Assembly: GCF_027942865.1 (NCBI RefSeq)
Contig: NC_134519.1
Location: 20,742,248 to 20,806,247 of the forward strand
DNA: 64,000 nt
Direction of reading: 5' to 3'
DNA from: Odontesthes bonariensis
Lineage: Eukaryota > Chordata > Actinopteri > Atheriniformes > Atherinopsidae
Position 1 is the first letter of the stretch; the number at the start of each line of letters is the position of its first letter. Positions 53,590 through 64,000 of this stretch are shown here, one piece after another. The notes beneath the pieces are model-generated. The model had not been told where the DNA came from and did not search any database. It saw only the letters and a program-made list of their open reading frames with translations. The translations under genes and the position numbers were made by a program.

Positions 53590-56500
53590 ATGGTGCACCA
53601 AGAGAAACGCATTTACCAGGTGTGTGGCTTTGTGTTCATGTCGGTGTGTAATTCTGAGGGTGTAGCATATGTGAGATGAGATTAACAGATGAAAGGTATC
53701 CATCATGGGTGTGCTGTAGATAGTCAGCCATACTGGATCAGTGAATGTGTGAAAAGGTAGAGGGTGTATTCATAAATGATTTCTACAGGCACATCTGTGT
53801 CTAAACATATCTTCGGTAAAATTTGAAATCTCTTATTGATCCATATAGACACACAAGATGCTGTGCTCGGTTTGCCATAAATTGAGCCATTCCACATCGT
53901 ACTTGTCACTGTTATTTGAATTTTATTTTTTAATATGATACTGTACTTTCTTCTGGAGGGGTAAAATAGGTTGTCTGAATCTGTGAGTGTGTAGCAAATC
54001 TGTGAGGAGGACATCCATGATGTGGGTGAGCAGGATGCAGTGTGTTATTTTAGAGAGTAAAGGCTGTTCAGGTCTTTTTACGTCACATCCTCATCTGATA
54101 ATGCATCACCAAAAAGAGGGTGCACATATATGTGTGTTTTGGATCAGTTTTTAGGTTATCTGGAGAAAGGGCCGTGGCACATAAGAGAAACGTTTCCAAT
54201 TCTAGAGGTGTTACTCAACGGTTGGTGATGAGTGTTACACATATGTAGTTGGGCAGTACGGGAGGAGAACAACTGGCACAATTCAATCATAGAGAATTAT
54301 TATTTTTTTTTTTCATACATAATCGTGTCTTGCTGAATCGTTTAGATGAATTTCAATGTAAGGACAGCTACAGAGTGGAAGCTGTGAAAAGGGGTAACTG
54401 CCTCAGGGATGGATGTAAATTTAAGCATGGAAGGAAGAACAAATTGTGTACTAGGACGAAGTAAGCAAAGTTTAATATAAAACGGAAGATCGGAGGGAAA
54501 AAATATCAGTCAAAAGAGATTTGCCACCTACAGGAGGTAGTGGAAAATTGTAGAAAATGACTTGGCATTTTCAACTAGCAGCAGAGATGGAACAAAAATG
54601 TTTTTCTACACTTATTTTATTTTAGATTTCAGTCACTTCCCTGATGATGACATGTAAAGGTACAAATTGGTAAAAAAAAACTTTTGAGGATTTGCAGCCA
54701 ATCTAATCTTGTGTTTACAATGAACAAATACCTTATATTCTTTAAAGATAAGTTAATATGTTAAGAAGAAATGCATTCGACATTGACTGTAGAAATGATT
54801 CCATCACTTCATTTTTTGGTCTTTTTGGGTAATTAAGTAACAGGATCTGTTAATTAACCAGATTAACTGGTTAATCATTCCCTGCAGTATTCCCAGTGGG
54901 GCTGTAGTCTATCCCAGGATGGTAGGTCCTGGAATTACATAACTTGTCTGATGGTAGTCATTTGATAATGAGGCTAACACAGGATAAAAGGATTTACGCT
55001 CATATACGTACATTGGGGCAAATGTGTTCAATTCATTTTTATTTATATAGCGCCAAATACAACAAATGTCATCTCAAGGCACTTAGATAATAAAGTCCAA
55101 TTCAAGCCAATTGGAATTCAATTAATTGTAATCATAATTATCACATAATGTTCCCACTTCCAATCGAGACAGCATCTCTCTGAGGGGAACCTGACTCCAC
55201 CAGATCTGTCCTTTTATTCTTGTAAGAGTATGTATTAGAAATGCCATTAGTTAAATATAAGACATGCAATTATCAAAGTTTAAGGTGGAGCAGAAAAAAA
55301 ACAAACTAAAGACACATTTTGGAACCTCAGAATGATCACTTGTTTTGGAATCATAGAGTATATATTGGCTCTGATCTGCTCAGTTGTTCCTCCTGCCAGA
55401 GCATGACCCAGTTAGTCTATCAAGGGGAGGTGACAGTCCAGGAGCAGCACTTTTATTGATATTCTTTATATTCATGTATCTGTCTTGCTTTTTTGGCAGG
55501 CTCAGAGAAATGAGAGGGAGTCAATCAGGCAGAAACTTGCCCTTGGCAGTTACTATGACGACGAGCCGGTCATCTACACCAGCTGCAGCAAGAACAGCCC
55601 ATCCTCCCGGTAGGTTTAAATTCTATGTGTGTGTCTGTGTTCGTCAGGGTTTGATCAGTCCAGCCCTTTGAAGACTGACGCCGATATTGTGTTGCATATC
55701 TGCTGCCAGTTATGCTGTTGGCCTTTGGATCTTTTATTATTCAATTTCATTCTTGGATAGATACAAGGAACACATTAATATGCCCTTGTTTCAACTAATT
55801 ATTGATTCACACAACATGTGCGGTTTGTATTCGGAATGCACAGATATTGGCTCAACATCGGTACCAGATGATATTCCGCTTGTTGAGTGCAATCAGTTGG
55901 CACATAGGAAATCGTCATTGCAGTCTTGATTATATATATCAGCCACTGTTTTCTGTTGATGATGTCACATTGACTTTGCCTTGAAGCTGACAAGATTTAC
56001 TGAAAAAAAACATTAAAGATTAAAATTAAAAAAAAATGTTGTGTCATGTAATGACTGAAAAGTCATTAGGCTGGTATGGCTTAACACCCAAAAGGTATTT
56101 TTGAATTGTGTGTATGTGTGTACGTTAAACATGGATTGATAAATATATAAGGTTTCTAAGGCACCTACTTTGAGATGTGAGGCCACCATAGTAAACACAC
56201 ATCCATCATATTGACAAAGCAATGAAACAAGAACAAAATTAGAATTTTCAGAAGAAATTGAAGGATTCTCTTGCCCCTTTTATTGTATTTCAAATCCCAC
56301 TAGGTTATGCAGATCATTTAAAAAAAAAAAAAACTTAAAGTTGTCACAGCAAAATTTGACTGAATCCTCCATTTCTTAGTAAAAAATAAAACAATGGTCA
56401 AGGCCAGGAGAGGGGGCTATTCTGCAGCTTCCATCAGCTCTTAATGATGCAGTGTATCGTGTAAACTACAATCTATGAACTCAACAAATAAACTGTTTCA

Positions 56501-59500
56501 GTGCAGATGGCAGCACCTATCCTATGGAATTGTATTCAGAAACAGTGACTAATGAAAGGAGAGAACTATGTTGTTAAATAAGAGCAGCCCAATAAAACTG
56601 TCATGTATCTTTATGTTTTTATTGACAACAGAAAATATGATGTATCTGTGTCACTTACATCAGACACGTAGGAAAAATGCTTTTCGGAAAGCCACTCCTG
56701 TTTACAGTCCCTTCAAGTAAACAGACAATCGATGAAAGAAAGATCTACAGCAATGGGAGAAAGCTGGCATAAGACATGTCACAGTAGTTAACCTCTGTTG
56801 CGTGACGTTTTTCTGAGAGAGAAACTATACCAGGATATAGTTTAGACATAAAGAGTCTCTGCTTGAATGAGGCATCTTCCACTGAACACTGTGGTAACCA
56901 TTCATATTGCTACCTCAAATTTGTGGTGTGGTTTTACTGTGCCTAGTTTCTGAGGGTGAGGAGCATACTGACCTGCAATACAATCATTTATTTTATTTTG
57001 TTATCAGTTTTTTGTTTGTTTGTTTTTTGCTTTTTTACATAAGAAAAAATTATATACACATATGCAGTGTATTTACAGATTTTTAGACAAAAGCCAACCC
57101 ATCACACCTACTACTCTGTCATCACGGCAGGTCTGACCTCCAATAACTTTCTGGCACTTGACTTCTTTTCCATAAGAGCTCTACCTTATATCAACCAATG
57201 GGGCTGCCCCTCCCTAAACACTACTGGCTGCTGTTTGAGGAAGTTCAGTTCTAAATTCCCAAAAGAAGAAGTGACGCCTGATGTAAGCCAGCAGCTGCGA
57301 TTGCAGTATTTAAGTCATGTGACAGCTGGAGGTAAAGTTGCATCCTCTGTTGCTTAGGTTTAACTGGAAATTCCAGCACCACCCAGTTGTGGGATATATA
57401 AGTAATTGTTTATTTTATGGCTTCATGGTTTTATTTTACTTTAGGTTCTTTTGGCTGGAGTATCATGATGGGGAATTTAATGAATGGCTTTTTGAGCACT
57501 TGGAAAAGCTGTGGTTGAGGTTTCAGATGCTGCTGTGTGACTGCTGTGAAGGATATGACGTTCTGTTACTTGATTTAGATTCATTGATACCTTCAGTTTC
57601 GTTTCAACCTGCTTCCAGGTGTTAGCTCACAGCTTATTTGGATTTAGGTGATGCCAACATCAGGCCAATTGAGTTTGTCGTTGCCCACTTAAACGAACAG
57701 GGAAAGCTCTTCCCCCAGCATGTTTTTAAAGCTAAACATGCACAGTTGTTTCATAACACTTAATATCTGCATTTCAGTAACATTAAGAATTACTGGAACA
57801 AACAGACATAAACACATCTTTCATTGCCCAGCCTATGGTAGAGTAGGTGGACAGGCATGTCCTTTTTTTTTTTTGTTTGTTTGTTTTGTTTATCCATTGT
57901 AAAGTAATTCCCCTCCTTGAAGAAATCAAGTTTTACCAAAACAGAGTAAAAACAATTCTGAGCATTTATTGCAATGAAAAATCCCCTCTGAACCTCTTGT
58001 AACCTCTGTATGCTTTGAAATAATCCCTTGATTTCCCATAGAATCTGCCACATGACGTAGAATCCAGAAGAAGGCTATCAAACTTTAATAAATTCAACAT
58101 TTTTGTGGAAATTACACCTATGTCTACTTATCATTGTTTTCTTATTCATTTCAAGGATTCCGCTTATGCTGGAACCTTTTGTCAATATATTGTCAGGCCT
58201 TACTGCTTCCCGTTCCATTCTTCATAAATGTGTACACAAAATTATATTCAAATGTTTTTGGGATCATCCTGTCACAAGATCTGCATGTTGTGACTTTTTC
58301 AATCTGAATTGTGTGACGTGTGTTTTTCCTCTCAGGCTGCAGAGTGGCGTGAACCTGCAGGTGTGTTTTGTCAACGACAGCAGCAGTGACAAAGACAGCG
58401 ATGCTGAAGACAGCAGGACGGAAACCAGTCTGGACACACCGCTGTCACCTGTGGTATGCACCTGTCGATAGTTTCCTCCTGTCAAGCTAGTCTCATGTGT
58501 AATAACCACATGAGAAAACCACACTGTCTGTTGCATCATAATATCAGTCACCTTACTTCCTGTACAGAGCAAGCAGAGCTCGTCACTGTCAGACCGAGAC
58601 ACTGCAGAGGAGGACTCGGATCCTTTAGATGACTGCGGTGGGTTTTGGAGGGTGCAGCGAAGGCTGCAGGAGGAGGCCCGGGTGGCGCTGGCTCTGGCTC
58701 GACCAATGGCTCGTATGCAGGTGGAGGTGGAGAGGCAAATCCAGCTGCACAGACGTTCGCCTGTGGCTGACCTGGTTAGTCAAAGAGAAAGGGAACAGGG
58801 GATCTTTGTGGGGAGTGCTTGAACTCTGTCTTACAGGACAGTGCAATGTAAGAAGAGGTTCAGGACAAAAACGGATCCATTGCAAATGTAAAAGGGGAAA
58901 TAAAGTGAGCATAGAATGACTGAAAGCAAATCTTACGGTAAACACAGCACAATAAAGATGACATAAGGGACTTGCATGGCCTCAATAGAAGGTCAGTGGT
59001 CAGGGCTTGTGTGTGTGTGACAAGAGAAAGCCCCTGAAACTGGTAAACAAGTGTAGCAAATTTGTCCAACTGTTGCTGGATAAGGTTTATTTGCAAATCC
59101 AAATAGACCAAGTTTACTTTGAGAAAAGCTAAAAACGCATTCAAAGCCATTTTGTCATGCAGCAATTTCTTTTCTGTGTGTTTGTTCAGCTGCCCCATCT
59201 GCCCCACATCAGCGAGTGCTTAATGAAGAGGAATCTGAGGCGAGGGGACATGAGAGATATGAGTCTTGGACAACTGCAAGTCATCACAAATGACTTGCAC
59301 TCACAGATTCAGAGTGAGTAGATCACACGCATACATGTATGACACAAATATCACTTTTTTTGATAGATCAGATGCTTGTGATCAACCCAAAAACCAGAGT
59401 TCTGTTATCTTCCCATTATAGTGGCAAACCATTGTCTTTCTCACCATATGGCATGTTTTAGTTGGCAGGAGGAAAGAGCGTTTCCTTAAATCATGCAGAT

Positions 59501-60039
59501 AATGTTTCCAAAGCTTTCTATTATCATTTGCCCTGGTAGTAGGGGACTGTAGTGTAGTGGTAAGATTGCCACCTTTGGTGTAGGTGACCTGTGTTCAAAT
59601 TCCCTGCATGTAAGGTACTATCTCCAGTAGGGATCCTTAGGGCAAGACTCCCTTAAACCAGTAAACCGCTGAGAATAAACCTTTATCACTCTTTACAAAA
59701 CCTTCTAAAATGTAAAGTGGATTATAAATTGTTCAATTTAATAATTTTAATTTTCATGTTGGCCTCCTTGATAATGGGGTAACAGCATCTGTAATGTATC
59801 GCAGGTCTAAATGAGGAGCTGGTGCAGTTGCTGCTGATGAGGGATGAGCTTCACGTGGAGCAGGACGCCATGTTGGTGGACATAGAGGACCTCACCAGGT
59901 GAACCAAATATGTCTGTCTATATCTGGCAGAGACGAGCTCTATTGAACCTGCGCACTTTAACATACTTATTGTCTTTGTCGTGACAGGCATGCACATAGC
60001 CATCAGCGGCACCAGGCGGAGAAAGCTGTGTCTAAATAA
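53590..60039 (+). CDS. schip1: Schwannomin-interacting protein 1, short isoform (seven exons)
   Basis: Coiled-coil cytoplasmic adaptor that binds NF2/merlin (schwannomin) and ankyrin; the family is linked to axon initial segments. Exons: 53590-53619 ([10 protein letters not shown]), 55500-55609, 58336-58453, 58568-58774, 59190-59313, 59805-59898, 59988-60039 (TAA), all in phase for 244 residues. MVHQ is the known alternative first exon of the vertebrate short form. Diagnostic stretches include [71 protein letters not shown], and the C-terminal coiled coil [32 protein letters not shown]. Compared with human, the segment after EEDSDPLDD is divergent ([19 protein letters not shown]). Introns are long (up to 2.7 kb). 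Linkage to il12a matches human 3q25. Confidence 0.95.
53620..55499 (+). other. schip1: schip1 intron 1
   Basis: A 1.9-kb intron containing an interspersed repeat at 55030-55140 (shared with 18245-18400). No further exon was recognised. Confidence 0.7.
55030..55140. repeat. Interspersed repeat copy (ATTTATATAGCGCCAAAT type)
   Basis: ATTTTTATTTATATAGCGCC, AACAAATGTCATCTCAAGGC and AGTCCAATTCAAG, in the same order as the degenerate copy at 18245-18400. Confidence 0.75.
55610..58335 (+). other. schip1: schip1 intron 2
   Basis: A 2.7-kb intron. Two adjacent frames (57067-57357, 57338-57625) are open but have no recognisable domain, and their composition is intron-like. Nothing else was identified. 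Confidence 0.6.
59535..59740 (+). mobile_element. tRNA-derived SINE in a schip1 intron
   Basis: A-box-like TAGTGTAGTGGTAAG (59550-59564), a B-box-like GTTCAAATTCC (59593-59603), a middle segment with CCAGTAGGGATCCTTAGGGC, and a TAAAGTGGATTATAAAT tail. Boundaries are approximate and no target duplication was identified. Confidence 0.75.
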
Positions 60040-61090
60040 ACGTGTGTCTGCACGCTGTCCAACCCCACCCCCTTCATGGACTGTTACTAGTGTTGCTATT
60101 GAAACTCCATCTGTGCTGACTATGTCTGGAGAGCACCACACAGTACATTGCATTAACACACCCATAATATGTTGCATCACATGTTGTCTGAGAAACCCCA
60201 AAACGGGTCTAAAAGGATGATGATCACTGATTTCAGTATGGGCAGAGATGAGTTTGTGAAGCCTTTTCACATCTACTCAACATGATTAATCATGCCACAT
60301 TTCCTAGAATTAGGAGAATCCTCTTGACTTAATTCCATCCCTGACCTTTATTTGGCGCACAGTGATGTTTGATGTTCCAACAAGCCTTGTATCTCCTTTG
60401 TATCAGAACAAATCCTTACCTCTTTAAATGGGCTCCTTCTAAATTAAACTCAAAAACTAGTCTTTAGTTTGCCTCTATAATAAGCAACTCATTCACTTTC
60501 TGACATGTCCTCATCACCTGTGTTTCACGTCATTTATTTCACTATGAGGACTGTGTCATCGCTATTTATCACTGGGATTCATTGCAAGTATCTAATATCT
60601 TTGCTGTTGTCAGAGAGAATGATTATCATCCTGTATGTTTTAATATGATGGAGCAGATTCATGAAAGTAATTGTAGCTGTTGCACTTTTCTTGGTAATTT
60701 TTTTTTTTTTTAAACTAAAAGATATAGAATGAAAAGATGGTGGCATCTTAAGCTAAATGGCCTCTTAACAGAAATATGCAATATAATTTTCTTTTTGTTG
60801 TGCTCCATTTATTGATACTAAAGAAAAAGCTATATAAAACAAATATATCAAAAAATCATGGTCAGAGCATAATCTATTTTAACTGTTTAAAATGTTTATG
60901 GATACACTGTATGTAACTGGTAAGATAGTTTATTTAAAGGATGAAGAATATGCCTTGATGTATTTTCTGTGTTTTCACACTCGGCTTTTTATGAATGTAA
61001 TTTCACGCAAAGTTAAACTTTCTATTGTCTGCTTGGTTGATAAATGTACTGTATTATGATTGTAAAATAAATCCAGAAATAAATGTTTAG
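60040..61090 (+). other. schip1: schip1 3' UTR
   Basis: A/T-rich noncoding sequence after the stop, ending at two AATAAA signals (61066-61071 and 61078-61083). Confidence 0.65.
61066..61083 (+). terminator. schip1: schip1 polyadenylation signals (two)
   Basis: Two AATAAA hexamers 12 bases apart, followed by TTGTCCATATTTGG-type GU/U-rich sequence. Confidence 0.6.
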
Positions 61091-61770
61091 AGTGTCTGAA
61101 CGAGCTTTGTCCATATTTGGCTTAGGTTGATGAAAATTATTTCTTAGTGTTATTTTATTCATTTATAAAAATTCACGTTTACGAAGAAAGCCCAATGAGT
61201 TGGTGTCATTTACTTAGAAACCACTGAGAAACCACGTCCTCCCCTTTCTCTCACATTTGTCTACTACAGGACGCAAGCTGAGTTTCTCTCTGCTTTTTCA
61301 CACATTCACGCTTGTGTTGACGCACATGGCCCGAGTTTTGTGGAAGACTACGACAAGCAAGAGGGGAACAAATTTACGCTGACAAAAATAACATTAGGCT
61401 GATTCAAATGAACTGATATTTATTTTATTTAAAAAGTAGCTGTGCCAAAAGGGGGAAACGGTTCAGGTTAAAATGTAGATTTCACAATGTAGTCACCACT
61501 TATTAGAAGGAAAAATCCCTAACCTAAAACGGCTTCAGCACTTTAAACTAAACTAAAAAAGGATTATAATACAACATAGGACATGATGCAACACAGCGGC
61601 AGGAAAGAAAAAAACCCAATAAGGGGCCAAATTATATCATAGTGAAAATGCCTTCCTTTACTTAATATCTCATATTTAAGTACTTTTTCTTATAAAATTC
61701 ACAACAGGATCAATAATAGCACAGAAGGCATTTTAAACTTCTACCAGTTCACTTTTGTTGTATTCTACAT

Positions 61771-61773
<3 letters not shown>

Positions 61774-61804
<31 letters not shown>
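61774..61804. repeat. (AT)n microsatellite
   Basis: About 15 AT units in the schip1-il12a intergenic segment. The rest of 61090-62090 is AT-rich with no gene seen. Confidence 0.95.
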
Positions 61805-61810
<6 letters not shown>

Positions 61811-62099
61811 TAAGTTTTTTGTTTCATCTTTACAAGTAAGCTAAATTAATAGGGTTGTGTTTTGTGATACAATGGATGGTGTCAATACTGGCTCAAATAT
61901 TAGGCATGACTGTGTTGGACAATGACTCAAAATATCTAATGACATAATCCTTTAACTCTGCCTTCTTTGGAAGGTTAACAGTCGGTAACATGAAGCTCTG
62001 TGGTAACCACAAGATAGGCGTATAGGCTTTTTACTCTTCAAGGTTAGTGTTAATTCCAGTTTCACCATAACACTTGAGGAGATGGAGAGGGAAATGAAA

Positions 62100-62246
62100 T
62101 GACTCAACTTTGACCTTGGACTTTCAGTTTACAGATAGGTGTCAAAACATTGCTGTACAATGAGGGAAAATCCCTTCATCAGTTGAGAGTATAAAACACT
62201 TCAGGATGTCTGAGTTGAGCCAGACTCACTCAAAGAACCTGACTCA
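62100..62246 (+). promoter_or_regulatory. il12a: il12a promoter (AP-1, NF-kB, TATA)
   Basis: AP-1 TGACTCA at 62100-62106, an ideal NF-kB site GGGAAAATCCC at 62164-62174, and a TATA box TATAAAA at 62190-62196. Transcription would start near 62220, about 40 bases before the ATG. A second TGACTCA lies at 62240-62246 and a third upstream at 61923-61929. This layout fits inducible expression in antigen-presenting cells. Confidence 0.7.
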
Positions 62247-62261
62247 ACAGTCTTTTCCAAG

Positions 62262-63052
62262 ATGCCGCTCATCAAGCTCTGTGAGTATTATGTAACCTGA
62301 CTGAACAGTATTTATTCTCTGCAAGAGAATGGTTAGATGAAAAGATTTATTGGGACTCTGTATGTCTCTCTGACAGACTTCACCTCTGCCCTGCTGCTCC
62401 TGGCACTCAGCTGTCGTCTGTGGCAAGTCAGTCAGTCTCTGCCAGTGATGGGCAAAGGGCCGATGACCGACTCCTGCACTTTATATGCACGGACGCTCCT
62501 ACAGAACATCACTGATGCCCTTGCACAGGTATGCAGCTAAATTAAGGTGAAATTCTAAACTTTTTGTTTTTATCACGGTGTTATAGTTTGGCGTTAAACT
62601 TCTCTCCTCCAAACAGACTAAACTCTTCAGTGGAATTGACTGTGCAAAGCAGAACTTGGAGCTGAACATGGAGACTAGCACACCGTCTGTGTGCACACCA
62701 CTGGTATGTGCTGAAACTTTACATTACAAGTCATTAATACTGAGATTATTTATATTAAAACAAATTAACATTTGAGAGCTCTTTTGCTGCAGTGGGTTTG
62801 ATATTTTTTGTTTTTTGTTTCTTTTCCTTTATCTGATTTTTTTTTTTATATCCACTTGTCTCACAGGAATCTGCATGCCCTGGAATCACAAAATCACAAT
62901 TTGACCAGGTAAAATGTTGTGTTTGTGTTGAAATTTAAAAAAATAATAAAAATACTGTTTTAGTTAGCTCTTATGTGTGGAAAATATGTTTTGATTATTT
63001 ATAAAAAGTCACATTATTCAAGTAAAGCTCTATACTGCACTCAACAGACTAC

Positions 63053-63098
<46 letters not shown>

Positions 63099-63844
63099 GT
63101 ACTTTATTCATCCCAATTTGGGAAATTATTGTGTTGCAGCAGCGTACAGTATAAAAGATATGTTGACAATTAAAGTAAAAACAAGCAGATGAAATGTCAG
63201 AGCTGTTTGTCATCAGTTCTGTTTTGCTGTTTTCCCATCTAGGAGTCATGTGTGACGAACATTGGGGAGGATCTCAGCCACTATTACAAATTCCTCACAA
63301 ATCAGCCAGACCCTGAAAAATTACTTGGTCCAACTGTTCTACTCAGCCTCAGAGAACTCATGGAGGTGAGACATTACACAGTATATAGATTCATTGTCAG
63401 TGCCATTTCATCACCATTTGCTCCAACACAATTAGAATTGAAAGACAAATGTTATGGGTGCTTTTTGATGTGACACACTTGAATAACTAATATTGTGAAA
63501 AGGAAGAATCCCAAACTTCCAATACTTGAATAAAACTATAAAAGTATTTATTTTGCTATTAACAGAACTGCTTCAAGGGGTCTCTGCCAACAGACTTGGC
63601 CTTAAAGGAGGTAAGACAGCAACAAAGAAATGTGCTCCTCATTAAGACAGCAATAAAAATCATAAAGATATCAAACATAGCTGATTTTCATAAATTCATA
63701 ATTGCGCCTCTGTTTCTCTTTAAGGATGATGGGGAGCGAGCGAGTACCTACAACGAACGACTGAATCTTTGCAAAGTCCTGAGAGGCTTCCAGGTCCGCA
63801 CCATCACAATCAACCGAGCCATTAACTACATGAACTCTAAATGA
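62262..63844 (+). CDS. il12a: Interleukin-12 subunit alpha (p35), seven exons
   Basis: Four-helix-bundle cytokine subunit that pairs with IL-12 beta (p40) to form secreted IL-12, which drives interferon-gamma responses. Exons: 62262-62280, 62377-62528, 62617-62703, 62867-62908, 63243-63365, 63566-63610, 63725-63844 (TGA), in frame for 195 residues. A hydrophobic signal segment (FTSALLLLALSCRLW) is at residues 8-22. Then CTLYARTLLQNITDAL, the first helix, carries an N-glycosylation site. LFSGIDCAKQNLEL, VCTPLESACPGI, DLSHYYKFLTNQ and the C-terminal helix NLCKVLRGFQVRTITINRAI follow. Short sequence similarity is normal for p35; the schip1-il12a linkage conserved with humans strengthens the call. 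Introns 3-6 are short and AT-rich. The 3' UTR continues past the window end. Confidence 0.93.
63052..63097. repeat. (GATA)n microsatellite with adjoining retroposon tail
   Basis: About eleven GATA units in il12a intron 4, followed by AAGTACTTTATTCATCCCAA and GGGAAATTATTGTG, a common teleost retroposon tail motif in which tetranucleotide repeats arise. Confidence 0.9.
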
Positions 63845-64000
63845 ATCCTCGCTTTACAGAACCACTCTAATCCAAATAGCGCAAGATAAACTAGAGTAAC
63901 AGTTGCATGTTACATTCAAATAATCTACCTGTGGCAAAGAACACTGATGTCTAATTTATAATTTTATAAGGGTACATATTTATTATCTTTGTATGAGCAT

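Noticed and set aside
57067-57625. Two adjacent + frames in the schip1 intron as a nested gene
   Set aside because: Frames overlap in different phases, have no domain I recognise, and no convincing promoter or splice structure.

Overview
This window is nuclear DNA from a bony fish, most likely a percomorph teleost. The evidence is the vertebrate gene content split into short exons with GT..AG introns, fish-type genes such as a UGA-containing selenoprotein T and an IL-12 p35, and teleost repeats (tRNA-derived SINEs, hAT MITEs, a Rex/L2-like LINE tail, dinucleotide and GATA microsatellites). The species cannot be named from the sequence. There is no prokaryotic or viral gene content.

Layout. 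(1) Bases 747-5231, + strand: the last five coding exons of a Patched receptor, best read as ptch2, followed by a roughly 2.1 kb 3' UTR to about 7.37 kb. (2) Bases 7.4-24.8 kb: a 17 kb stretch with no recognisable gene. It holds microsatellites, a SINE with a perfect 16-bp target duplication, an 847-bp hAT-type MITE, a GC-rich block and a LINE tail. (3) Bases 25105-31954, +: a complete 22-exon kif2c (MCAK microtubule depolymerase, 706 codons). (4) Bases 32594-36550, +: complete selenot with in-frame UGA selenocysteine and a convincing SECIS hairpin in the 3' UTR. (5) Bases 41614-38429, -: a complete ten-exon ERICH6/FAM194-family gene. (6) Bases 42641-43338: a long fold-back inverted repeat. 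(7) Bases 43570-45728, +: a secreted protein with a four-cysteine ZP-N-like module and a 9-residue proline-rich tandem repeat. Bases 48589-50869 hold a paralogue whose signal-peptide exon is split by a 1.19-kb hAT element. (8) Bases 52247-60039, +: schip1, with two alternative first coding exons. (9) Bases 62262-63844, +: complete il12a (IL-12 p35) behind a compact promoter with TATA, NF-kB and AP-1 motifs.

The genes are independent eukaryotic loci, not an operon. The order is informative. In humans PTCH2 and KIF2C are neighbours on 1p34, whereas SELENOT/ERICH6 and SCHIP1/IL12A lie on 3q25. The window therefore joins two ancestral linkage blocks, and the join falls between kif2c and selenot, where a near-consensus CTCF motif lies.

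Exon boundaries were derived by hand from splice consensus, reading phase and family knowledge. All listed multi-exon coding genes keep frame end to end except the hAT-interrupted paralogue. The most novel material is the ZP-N-like pair, its repeat array and its transposon lesion, together with the fold-back element.
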